From contig JAICND010000014.1 of the NCBI GenBank assembly GCA_025929005.1, positions 1 to 10,683 on the forward strand: a DNA stretch of 10,683 nucleotides. The letters run 5' to 3'. The notes beneath the pieces were generated by a model. It saw only the letters and a program-made list of their open reading frames with translations. It did not search any database and was not told the origin of the DNA. Positions 1 through 6,814 of this stretch are shown here, in pieces. Position 1 is the first letter of the stretch. Each line of letters starts with the position of its first letter. Made by a program: the position numbers and the translations under genes. The stretch comes from Acidimicrobiia bacterium (GTDB lineage Bacteria; Actinomycetota; Acidimicrobiia; Spongiisociales; ZC4RG35).

Positions 1-1786
1 CCGGAATCGGACACTTCCGAGCATGAGCCAACACCGCCGCCGCCAAACCCTCCGACTCCAACAAAGGCGGATAGATCCCCCGAGCGAAATCACGCATCGA
101 CTGGATCGCCCCCTCCGCCTCCGCGTTCAAACCCTCCAACACCTCCGCCGTCCGCGGAGCCGCCCCACTCCCCGCCAACCGCCGCGCCAACGCCAACTTC
201 ACCTTCAACGCCACCAACTGCTGCTGCGCCCCATCATGCAAATCCCGCTCCAACTGCCGGCGAGTCTGATCCTGCACCGCCACAATCCGCCGCCGCGACT
301 CCCGCAACTCCTCGATCCGCAACCGCAAACTCTCCGTCAACACCGAATTCCGCAACGCCAACCCCATCCCCGCCGCCAACTCTGAAAGCAAACGCTCATC
401 GATAGGAGTCGGCGCCTGACCCCGCGGAAACGACAACGTCAACGCCCCCAACCGCTCCCCATCATGAGTCACCCACGCCACGCGATCCACCCCCGGAAAC
501 ACCTCCACCCCCACCGGCACCGACACCACCGCTTCCTCCCCTGACGCTTCAAAAGGCCACACGCTCTTCCGCTCAAACCGATCCCCACTCCGCACCCACA
601 CCCCCGCCGAAGACGCCGAAGTCCCATCCGCCAACGACCGCGCCACCTGACCCACCAACCCCTCATCAGTCGCCGACAACCGCCGCGCGAAATCAGACAA
701 CACCTGATACGGAGAAGCCCGCCGCCCAAACACCAACCGATTCGCCACTCCCTGCAACCACCGCCGGACCGGCTGAAACCCAATCGCAATCACCGCCGTC
801 GCCCCCACCGACAACACCGTATCCGGCTCCTCCCCACCCCCACCCAACAAACCTCCCACCCCGACCACAATCGCCACATACACGCCCGAAATCAATAAAC
901 CCAACACCCCATAAACCAACGTCCGCGAAATCACCACATCAATATCAAAAAGCCGAAACCTCAACACCGCGATCGCAATCGCAAGAGGAATCAGGGCAAG
1001 CGATAGACCGAACAAGATGTCCATAAATGGCGGCAGATTCCAGGCTTCGGCGAAGAGGGCCATGCTCGAGTACACGGCGGCGAATAAAGCCACTGCATAA
1101 AGCAGCCATTTGATCTGTCCGCGCTCCTCGCTCTCAGCGCGGCGGTATCGCACGATCAAGGAAGCCAATCCTCCCAGGGTGAGGACCAGCAGCCCCGCGG
1201 TCCACGGAACTGCAAAGAATGGACTCTCAAAGACGCTCTCGGGCACGAAGCCGATCGGGTTCTCCACGGTCCACAGGATCTGGTCCTCAACCTGCGGACC
1301 CAACTCCTCCGCAAAGGCACCGAGAAACAACAAGAGCACCACCATGAACGTCTCGAGCCACAGCAACCACCGCCAACGGGGTCCGACCACCCGACCCGTG
1401 GGAAAGATCTGCAGGAGGTGGAAAATCGGGAAGATGAGGATGACCCAGGCGAAGTTCTGCAACAGCAGCAGGAAATAGAGACCGATGGTCATCCGGTCGC
1501 GGGGTTCCTGGAGCGCGAAGTCCGGGATGGAGGCGAAGGCATCGGCACCAATGCCGACGGCCCAGATCATGAGCAACCATCCGATCCCATTTTTCGGGCG
1601 AGCGAGAAGGATCATCAGGGCGGCTACGACCGTGATGGCAGGAAGAAACGCCCAATAAAGCTCGGCTGAAGCAACGGAGCTTTTGTCGGTCAGCGCCGCA
1701 CTCACAAAAGCGAACAGTTCGGCAACGACGACTGCTGTCAGAAACCAGGCCAACGCACGGCGCCAGTCGAGAGCTTTGGTTGTCAT
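1..1786 (-). CDS. Membrane sensor histidine kinase, NarL/NarX type (3' end cut by window edge)
   Basis: This ORF reads open from an ATG at 1786 to the window edge (595 codons seen), so the ATPase domain and the stop lie outside. Residues 1-340 are very hydrophobic, with about ten predicted membrane segments (for example 13-32, 46-62, 101-127, 140-157, 191-212, 226-247, 255-275, 288-313). A conserved stretch, LRFRLFDIDVVISRTL, lies at 275-290. Residues 375-480 look like a GAF-type sensor region, followed by a likely coiled coil at 482-510. ERDLHDGAQQQLVAL then gives the HisKA_3 dimerisation box with phospho-acceptor His517. The start is set by an ATGA overlap with the upstream response-regulator/cyclase gene, its presumed partner. 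Codon use changes sharply near codon 272: Leu is CTC/CTG in 28 of 46 codons before it, then TTG in 37 of 40 after it. The signal sensed is unknown. The family call is firm. Confidence 0.9.
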   Translation of the reverse strand, partial: MTTKALDWRRALAWFLTAVVVAELFAFVSAALTDKSSVASAELYWAFLPAITVVAALMILLARPKNGIGWLLMIWAVGIGADAFASIPDFALQEPRDRMTIGLYFLLLLQNFAWVILIFPIFHLLQIFPTGRVVGPRWRWLLWLETFMVVLLLFLGAFAEELGPQVEDQILWTVENPIGFVPESVFESPFFAVPWTAGLLVLTLGGLASLIVRYRRAESEERGQIKWLLYAVALFAAVYSSMALFAEAWNLPPFMDILFGLSLALIPLAIAIAVLRFRLFDIDVVISRTLVYGVLGLLISGVYVAIVVGVGGLLGGGGEEPDTVLSVGATAVIAIGFQPVRRWLQGVANRLVFGRRASPYQVLSDFARRLSATDEGLVGQVARSLADGTSASSAGVWVRSGDRFERKSVWPFEASGEEAVVSVPVGVEVFPGVDRVAWVTHDGERLGALTLSFPRGQAPTPIDERLLSELAAGMGLALRNSVLTESLRLRIEELRESRRRIVAVQDQTRRQLERDLHDGAQQQLVALKVKLALARRLAGSGAAPRTAEVLEGLNAEAEGAIQSMRDFARGIYPPLLESEGLAAAVLAHARKCPIP

Positions 1787-3087
1787 GATGGCCGCCGGGG
1801 AAATCGATAGGCGGCCACTGCCGCCGTCCTGCCCTTGACAAGCGCAGGCTCAAGCACATCGACATCGGGAGGATGATCCAGTGCGCCATAGGTGCCTTGA
1901 CTGAGCACGGTCTCTCCTGGTTCGGCCCACTGCTGGAGCCGCTGGCTCAGGTTGACCGTGTCGCCCACGACCGTATATTCGAGGCGCTCGTCGGAACCAA
2001 GCACGGCCGCCGCGACCCGACCAGTGGAGACGCCGATTCCCAGACCAAAGGGCTCTTTGCCCTCCGTTTCCCATTCCTTATTGACTGCCTCCTGAGCACG
2101 GTGCATTGCAACAGCAGCCTCCACGGCCTTAGCGGCATGATCGAGCAGGGGCTCCGGCGCTCCGAAGACGGCCATCACGGCATCGCCAATGAACTGCATC
2201 ACGGTTCCGCCCTGGTCAAGGATGGCCCGATTCATCACCGCCCGGTGGCGGTTGAGTTGACCGGCGAGGTGGGAGGGGTCAGTCCGCTCCGCAATTCCCG
2301 AGTAGCCACGGATATCGGACATCAAAACGGTGACTTCGAGTTCCTCGGTTTCGCCGATTCGCCTTCCCTCGCGCCGCAGTTTGTCGGCCAAGCCGCCTGG
2401 CAGGAGCCGGGAAAGAGTTTCGCCCTGCTCCTCACGTTCGACGATCGCCCCGTGCAGCTGTCTGAGACGATCGACGGCTGCACCGTTGCCGGCGGTGATC
2501 CCTTCGGCGAGGTGTTTGAAAAGTCGTTCGATCCTGATGTCGATGTCAGCAGGAGTGGTCCTGAGTGCGACTGCCATGGCCTTGATCGGCATCCCCTGGG
2601 CGACCTTTTTGAGGAGATCCTCGTCGGCGGGGTCGAGTTCGCCGTTGCGTTGTATTGGCCGGGTCAGCGCTGCGACAATGGCCGGGTCGAGCATCGAACC
2701 TCCGGTGGCAACCTCCCTGATGGCCCGGGCCAGTTGGTCGCCTTCGGCCACTCGATCTTTGAGAAGGTAGGCATAGCCGGCCGCACCGTCGGCCAGCAGC
2801 GAAACGGCGTACTCGGGATCGTCGTATTGGGAGAGAATGACGATCCCGGTGCCAGGGTGACGTTTGCGAACCAGCTTGGCCGCCTCGATCCCTTCCCGTT
2901 GGAACGAGGGCGGCATCCGGATGTCGGTCACCACCACCTGAGGCTCGGCTGCCTCGGCGCCCGCAACGAGTCCATCGAAGTCGGCGGCCGTGCCGACAAG
3001 TTCGAAGTCGCCATCGAGTTCGATCAGCGCCTTGACGCCTTCACGAATGAGGAGGTTGTCGTCCGCCAGGAATACCGTTATGGCCAT
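1783..3087 (-). CDS. Response regulator fused to class III adenylate/guanylate cyclase (REC - LuxR-like helices - CHD)
   Basis: This 434-residue cytoplasmic protein has three parts. Residues 1-125 are a NarL/FixJ-type receiver with acidic pocket Asp9/Asp10, phospho-acceptor Asp55 (VVVTDIRMPP), Ser86 and Lys110. Residues 150-195 resemble a LuxR helix-turn-helix, but the recognition helix is poorly conserved, so DNA binding is doubtful. After a helical linker (200-245), residues 248-432 form a class III cyclase domain. Its metal-binding aspartates are Asp258 (MSDIRGYS) and Asp302 (FIGDAVMAVFG), and its transition-state residues are Asn379 and Arg383 (VGDTVNLSQRL). The usual base-selecting Lys is Gln298, paired with Thr372. 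The domain probably makes cAMP or cGMP when Asp55 is phosphorylated by the kinase encoded just downstream, with which it shares an ATGA overlap. I chose ATG 3087 because it directly precedes the receiver strand; a GTG at 3135 would add 16 unconserved residues. No clear Shine-Dalgarno sequence is visible. Confidence 0.9.
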   Translation of the reverse strand: MAITVFLADDNLLIREGVKALIELDGDFELVGTAADFDGLVAGAEAAEPQVVVTDIRMPPSFQREGIEAAKLVRKRHPGTGIVILSQYDDPEYAVSLLADGAAGYAYLLKDRVAEGDQLARAIREVATGGSMLDPAIVAALTRPIQRNGELDPADEDLLKKVAQGMPIKAMAVALRTTPADIDIRIERLFKHLAEGITAGNGAAVDRLRQLHGAIVEREEQGETLSRLLPGGLADKLRREGRRIGETEELEVTVLMSDIRGYSGIAERTDPSHLAGQLNRHRAVMNRAILDQGGTVMQFIGDAVMAVFGAPEPLLDHAAKAVEAAVAMHRAQEAVNKEWETEGKEPFGLGIGVSTGRVAAAVLGSDERLEYTVVGDTVNLSQRLQQWAEPGETVLSQGTYGALDHPPDVDVLEPALVKGRTAAVAAYRFPRRPS

Positions 3088-3217
3088 CACACCAGCATGG
3101 CTGCCGCCCCGGCCCCAGGGAAGCGTGGAGACCACAAGAGGAGGGTGTGGATTTCCTCACCCTGGCTTTCTTGCGCTATGACTGGCCCCTCCGGTTGCCG
3201 GTAGACTTGGGGATCGG
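3088..3217. other. 130-bp spacer between thpR and the two-component pair
   Basis: This is the only sizeable non-coding gap in the window. It probably holds the end of the upstream transcript and the promoter of the cyclase-regulator/kinase pair, but I could not find a convincing -35/-10 set on the minus strand. It contains one imperfect hairpin (3143-3162, listed separately). Confidence 0.5.
3143..3162 (-). terminator. Possible hairpin in the thpR / response-regulator spacer
   Basis: The sequence is an inverted repeat: GGGTG, a mismatch, GG, a 4-base loop, CC, a mismatch, CACCC. On the minus strand it is followed by TCCTCTT rather than a clean T run. It could be a weak terminator for the upstream operon or a leader hairpin about 55 bases before the cyclase-regulator start. 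The stem is short and may be chance. Confidence 0.25.
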
Positions 3218-3784
3218 TCACGACCGCCGCGAGGAACGTTGAGTCTCTCGCAATTCAAAACGGTCCACCTCGACATACATCGGGCCTTGTTTGCTCTCAA
3301 AGAGCGTCAGGTCGTGGACGGTCCAGCGGAACCTTTGAGCATCGTATGACTCGATCAAACCCGCCACGTTCTCGGGTGGACGCAACCGGCTCAAAGTCAA
3401 GTGGGCAGTAAACGGCCGTTCCTCGGCCCGAAGTCCGCCCGCCCGACAGACCTCTTCTGTGATTTGGTTGAGTCGGGCCAGGCCCTGGGTCCGGTCCTCG
3501 ACACCAAGCCACAAGACGTTGGCTCTCGTGCTCTTTGGAAACGATCCCATCTCGCCGAGGACCAGATCGAAGGGTGGGCCCAGACCGGCTTGGTCAAGCT
3601 GAGCCGTAAGGATCTCCGCCCGAACCTGGTCGATCCAACCGAGGAATCGAACTGTCAGATGCCAGTTGTCGGGTGGAACCACCTTGCCTGGAAGCGTCCA
3701 TGCCGTCAGGTGTTGTGCCAACATCGCTTTGACCTGTGGATCGACTGCCGCGGCCAGGAAGAGCCGCTTCAGGTCTCCCACCAC
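3218..3784 (-). CDS. thpR: RNA 2',3'-cyclic phosphodiesterase (2H phosphoesterase, LigT/ThpR family)
   Basis: This 188-residue cytoplasmic enzyme is of the usual family length. The two catalytic HxTx motifs that define 2H phosphoesterases are both present: NWHLTVRFLG (His42, Thr44) and PFTAHLTLSR (His128, Thr130). Family members hydrolyse 2',3'-cyclic phosphates on RNA to 2'-phosphates, and some ligate tRNA halves in vitro; the physiological substrate is uncertain. The gene begins with two GTG codons in a row (3784 and 3781), preceded by a GGGGGA purine run that favours the second. Either start overlaps the end of cinA, by 16 or 13 bases, so translation is probably coupled. The cinA-ligT-recA order is known from Deinococcus; here no recA follows. 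Confidence 0.9.
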   Translation of the reverse strand: MVGDLKRLFLAAAVDPQVKAMLAQHLTAWTLPGKVVPPDNWHLTVRFLGWIDQVRAEILTAQLDQAGLGPPFDLVLGEMGSFPKSTRANVLWLGVEDRTQGLARLNQITEEVCRAGGLRAEERPFTAHLTLSRLRPPENVAGLIESYDAQRFRWTVHDLTLFESKQGPMYVEVDRFELRETQRSSRRS

Positions 3785-5004
3785 TCCCCCGCCAGCGCCA
3801 GCCGTGTCAGGTGCAATGCGGATGTCGTCGTGTAAGCGAGTACGCGCTCGCGGTCACCGGGCATTCGCAGGGTGCGCACACCGGACCCCTCGGGTGTGAC
3901 CACGGCCACGATCATCGTGCCCACTGGCTTCTCTTGTGGTTCCGGTCCAGCCGAGCCGACCACGCCCAGGCCCACATCCACCCCAAGATAGGGCCGGACC
4001 GCCCGTGCCATCGCCAGTGCCGTTGCCTCGGTGACAACTCCGTCGTCGAGCCCTTCGATGCCCAGCACCGAGGCTTTGAGGTCGGTGGCGTAGGTAACAA
4101 TGGCGCCCCGGAAATGGTCCGAGGCTCCCGGATGGGATGTCAGCCGCGCTGCCACCATTCCTCCAGTGGCGGACTCGGCCGTGCCAATGGTCCATCCCCG
4201 CTCACCCAGGAGAGAGGCAATGATCTGGTCGACTGTCTCGTTGTCCATAGCAAACACCCCTGAACCCAGACGCCGGCGGACCTCGACTTCGATCGGAGCG
4301 ATGAGCCGCAACGTCTCCTGCTCGGTGGCTCCCTTGGCGGTGATCCGCACCTTGATCTCACCCCCCGAAGCTAGGAAGGCAATCGAAGGATTGGTCGATT
4401 GATAAAGGTCGTCGAGGATCTCCCCTACCTGTGACTCAGACCGGCCCCAGGTCCGAAGCACCCGATTCGTCAGGACGTTGCCCACTCCGGCTCGCTTCCG
4501 AAGGCGAGGCAACACTTCCTGTTCGAGGAGGTAGCTCATCTCCTCCGGAACGCCTGGCACCGCGAAGACAAGTGTGCTCTCGTGTTCGAGGACGAGCCCT
4601 GGTGCGCTTCCCTTGGGGTTGGCAAGCAGTACCGCCCCAGCGGGAAATTCGGCCTGACGAAGGTTGGAGAGAGGCATCTGCCGGCCACTTGCCGACCACC
4701 GCTCATCCAGTTCGTTGGCGTACTCCTGGGAGAACTTCATCTCCCGCCCGAACGCCATACACATCCCCTCCCTCGTGAGATCGTCGCGGGTGGGCCCGAT
4801 GCCGCCGGTTATCACTACACCATCGGCTCGCTTGACGGCCGTCCGGAGGACTGTGGCGATTCGCTCGACATTGTCGCCCACCACCGCCTGATGATGAGCA
4901 TCGAATCCGTTCTCGGCGAGAGCGGCGCCGATGGTTGCTGCGTTTCCGTTGACGATCTGGCCCAGCAGCAGTTCGGTGCCGACCGCCACCACCTCGACGA
5001 TCAT
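3769..5004 (-). CDS. cinA: CinA: nicotinamide-nucleotide amidase / ADP-ribose pyrophosphatase-type protein
   Basis: This 411-residue protein has the full two-domain CinA layout. Residues 1-165 are the COG1058 MoCF-like domain: it opens MIVEVVAVGTELLLGQIVNG, has ITGGIGPTRDD at 66-75, and FAVPGVPEEM lies near 147-156. Residues 255-411 are the PncC amidase domain, with AESATGG at 276-282, PGASDHFRGAIVTYATDLK at 292-310 (Ser278 and Lys310 fit the proposed Ser-Lys pair), and a Gly-rich GLGVVGSAGPE segment at 346-355. It is expected to deamidate NMN in pyridine-nucleotide recycling, while related N-terminal domains cleave ADP-ribose. The Cys seen in many relatives (ESCTGG) is Ala279 here. ATG 5004 overlaps the rimO stop as ATGA, follows GGTGGGGA at good spacing, and matches family N-termini. 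An upstream in-frame start at 5070 would add unrelated residues. Confidence 0.95.
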   Translation of the reverse strand: MIVEVVAVGTELLLGQIVNGNAATIGAALAENGFDAHHQAVVGDNVERIATVLRTAVKRADGVVITGGIGPTRDDLTREGMCMAFGREMKFSQEYANELDERWSASGRQMPLSNLRQAEFPAGAVLLANPKGSAPGLVLEHESTLVFAVPGVPEEMSYLLEQEVLPRLRKRAGVGNVLTNRVLRTWGRSESQVGEILDDLYQSTNPSIAFLASGGEIKVRITAKGATEQETLRLIAPIEVEVRRRLGSGVFAMDNETVDQIIASLLGERGWTIGTAESATGGMVAARLTSHPGASDHFRGAIVTYATDLKASVLGIEGLDDGVVTEATALAMARAVRPYLGVDVGLGVVGSAGPEPQEKPVGTMIVAVVTPEGSGVRTLRMPGDRERVLAYTTTSALHLTRLALAGEWWET

Positions 5005-6314
5005 GCCGTCCCCACCACCGTCCCCGCCAGCTCGGTCCCATAGGCACCGTTGATCTCGGCCAGCAGCCACTCACCCGGGACACCCCTGTCGAGATTGATG
5101 ACGCCATCGATCTCGGGGGCTTCTCGATAGGACCGGGCCACTGCCACCCCGTCCTCGACCTGATCGACCAGGACTGCGACAGTCTGACCGATCATTTCGG
5201 CATTGGCCTCGGCAGTTATCTCCTCTTGGACGGCCTGCAGGTAACGAAGACGTTCCTCCACCGTTTCGGCATCGACCTGACCATCTAGTTCAGCCGCAAG
5301 GGTGCCTTCTTCGGCGGAGTAGGGAAAGAAGCCAGCCCAGTCGAGACGAACATCCTCCAAGAACTCGACGAGTTCTTCCACCTCATCGTCGGTCTCTCCC
5401 GGAAAACCAATAATGAACGAGGAGCGGAGAGCCGCCTGCGGTGCCGCTACCCGAATCGATCCGATCAGCTCCCGATACCGGTCACCCCCACCGGGACGTT
5501 TCATCATCCTGAGCAGGCGGATCGAGGAGTGCTGTAGGGAAAGATCGAAATAGGGGGCAATGACTGGATTGGAGGTCATTAGCTCGATCAGGGCGGGGCG
5601 AATCTCCTTTGGATACAGATACAAGAGGCGGAGTCTCCGCAGGCCTTCGATGCCATCCACCAGTTCCAACAGTTCGACAATCCCTCCGGGAGCGTCGATA
5701 TCGCGTCCGTAGGCGGCCAGGTCCTGGGCCACCAGCACCACCTCGGACACTCCCGCTTGCATAAGACTCGATATCTCTTCGGCGATGTTGACCGGTCTTC
5801 GAGAACGTTGTGGTCCCCTGATCAACGGAATGGCGCAGAAAGTGCACGGCTTGTCGCACCCTTCGGCCACTTTCACATAGGCATACGGAAGGGTTGGACG
5901 GGATCGATTAACGGAGTGAAGGATGTCCATCACCGGGCGCCGGAGCGTGACCGGCCGCCAGCCCGTCAGACGATCAAGGGTGGTGACCAGTTCGCCGTAC
6001 CGGTCGAGACCCAGCACCGCGTCCACCTCAGGTAATGCCTGTTCCACCTCGACCCCGAACCGCTGGGCCATGCATCCCAACACGATCGTTTTGGCGTCAG
6101 GGCGCTTGCTGTCCTGCATTTCGAGAATGGTCTCGACCGACTCGCGCCGGGCCTCCTCGATGAAGGCGCATGTATTGACCATGACGACATCTGCCGCCCC
6201 CGGTGAAGTCGCGGCCTTGTAGCCGCCCTCCGCCAGCATCGCTTCGAGTTTCTCGGAGTCGACCTGGTTCTTGGCGCAACCAAGCGTGGTCAGCCAGACG
6301 GTGGGTGCACCCAT
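5001..6314 (-). CDS. rimO: Ribosomal protein S12 methylthiotransferase RimO
   Basis: This 437-residue radical-SAM enzyme adds a methylthio group to the conserved Asp of ribosomal protein S12. The N-terminal MTTase domain carries the three cysteines for the auxiliary 4Fe-4S cluster: Cys13 (LTTLGCAKNQVDSE), Cys49 (VNTCAFI) and Cys81 (LGCMAQR). The radical-SAM CxxxCxxC motif is EGCDKPCTFCAIP (Cys153, Cys157, Cys160). SFIIGFPGET at 299-308, GFFPYSAEEGT at 328-338 and a C-terminal TRAM domain (about 373-437, with RSYREAPEIDG) favour RimO over the related tRNA enzymes MiaB and MtaB. Its ATG shares one base with the stop of the upstream flavin-reductase-like gene (TGATG), and its stop overlaps the cinA start (ATGA), indicating coupled translation. 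Length and motifs are intact. Confidence 0.96.
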   Translation of the reverse strand: MGAPTVWLTTLGCAKNQVDSEKLEAMLAEGGYKAATSPGAADVVMVNTCAFIEEARRESVETILEMQDSKRPDAKTIVLGCMAQRFGVEVEQALPEVDAVLGLDRYGELVTTLDRLTGWRPVTLRRPVMDILHSVNRSRPTLPYAYVKVAEGCDKPCTFCAIPLIRGPQRSRRPVNIAEEISSLMQAGVSEVVLVAQDLAAYGRDIDAPGGIVELLELVDGIEGLRRLRLLYLYPKEIRPALIELMTSNPVIAPYFDLSLQHSSIRLLRMMKRPGGGDRYRELIGSIRVAAPQAALRSSFIIGFPGETDDEVEELVEFLEDVRLDWAGFFPYSAEEGTLAAELDGQVDAETVEERLRYLQAVQEEITAEANAEMIGQTVAVLVDQVEDGVAVARSYREAPEIDGVINLDRGVPGEWLLAEINGAYGTELAGTVVGTA

Positions 6315-6814
6315 CAGGCCAGCCGCCGATAGCGGCCGCGAAAGTAGACGAGAGGATCGTGGATCTCACCGAGGTGCAGTTCCTCGATCTCGCCGATCAA
6401 GAGCAGCTGGCTGCCGACTTGCGTCGTCGACTCAAGTCGGCAACCCGCCCAGGTGGCGAAGCCGCCGATCAAGGGGCCCCATTTGGTTTCGGTCACCTCG
6501 AGGCCGGCAAAAAGCCCACCAGGTGATGGAGAGATCTCAGCGAAGCGGTCAGCCAGCGGGCGGTGGTCCTGCTCACCGACATGCATCACAAAGCGGGTCG
6601 TTTCGCTGACCGCGTGACGGAAGTCGGCGCCCTCGCTGACGGCCATGACGACCCGGGCCGGCAGGCCTTCGACCACGAGAACCGCTGACGCTGTCATGCC
6701 ATCCGTTCCGGCTGTGACGATGGTCACCGGACCGACCAGCCGGCCCCGGAGCCGACGGGCCGGGTCGCGAGCCTCCGGTGGAGTCTGAAAGGGATGTTCG
6801 TTGTGAATGGTCAT
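6314..6814 (-). CDS. Flavin reductase-like FMN-binding domain protein
   Basis: This 166-residue soluble protein matches the flavin-reductase-like split-barrel family. Evidence includes the N-terminal GPVTIVTAGTDGMTASAVLV stretch (about 28-47, with the T-A-S triplet near the FMN phosphate site), a central FVMHVGEQDHRPLADRFA block (74-91), and the family-typical end PLVYFRGRYRRLA. Members bind FMN or FAD and reduce flavin with NAD(P)H, often to feed a flavin monooxygenase. No such partner is visible here, so substrate and partner stay open. The ATG at 6814 overlaps the stop of the PHP phosphatase gene as ATGA, and its own stop overlaps the rimO start. A role as a non-catalytic flavin or haem-binding protein of the same fold cannot be excluded. 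Confidence 0.8.
   Translation of the reverse strand: MTIHNEHPFQTPPEARDPARRLRGRLVGPVTIVTAGTDGMTASAVLVVEGLPARVVMAVSEGADFRHAVSETTRFVMHVGEQDHRPLADRFAEISPSPGGLFAGLEVTETKWGPLIGGFATWAGCRLESTTQVGSQLLLIGEIEELHLGEIHDPLVYFRGRYRRLA

Noticed and set aside
23..385. Plus-strand frame rich in Arg, Pro and Gln
   Set aside because: A low-complexity shadow of the TTG/GCG/CGG-rich half of the kinase gene.
469..789. Minus-strand frame rich in Arg, Gly and Trp
   Set aside because: An alternative frame of the same skewed kinase segment; the kinase frame carries the real motifs.
1287..1889. Minus-strand 200-codon frame across the cyclase/kinase junction
   Set aside because: It overlaps two strong genes in a different frame and has no recognisable content.
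3088..3135. GTG start at 3135 for the cyclase-regulator
   Set aside because: It adds 16 residues before a receiver domain that normally begins at once, and no ribosome-binding site precedes it.
1873..3204. Plus-strand open frame of 443 codons opposite the cyclase-regulator gene
   Set aside because: It mirrors the codon structure of a well-supported gene on the other strand and has no recognisable domain; long antisense frames are common in GC-rich coding DNA.
3215..3226. Inverted repeat CGGTCACGACCG at the thpR stop as a terminator
   Set aside because: Five-base stem with a two-base loop and no T run; too small to support.
5005..5070. Longer N-terminus for cinA from a start at 5070
   Set aside because: The added residues are unlike CinA N-termini and lie inside rimO; ATG 5004 has a good purine site and matches the family start.
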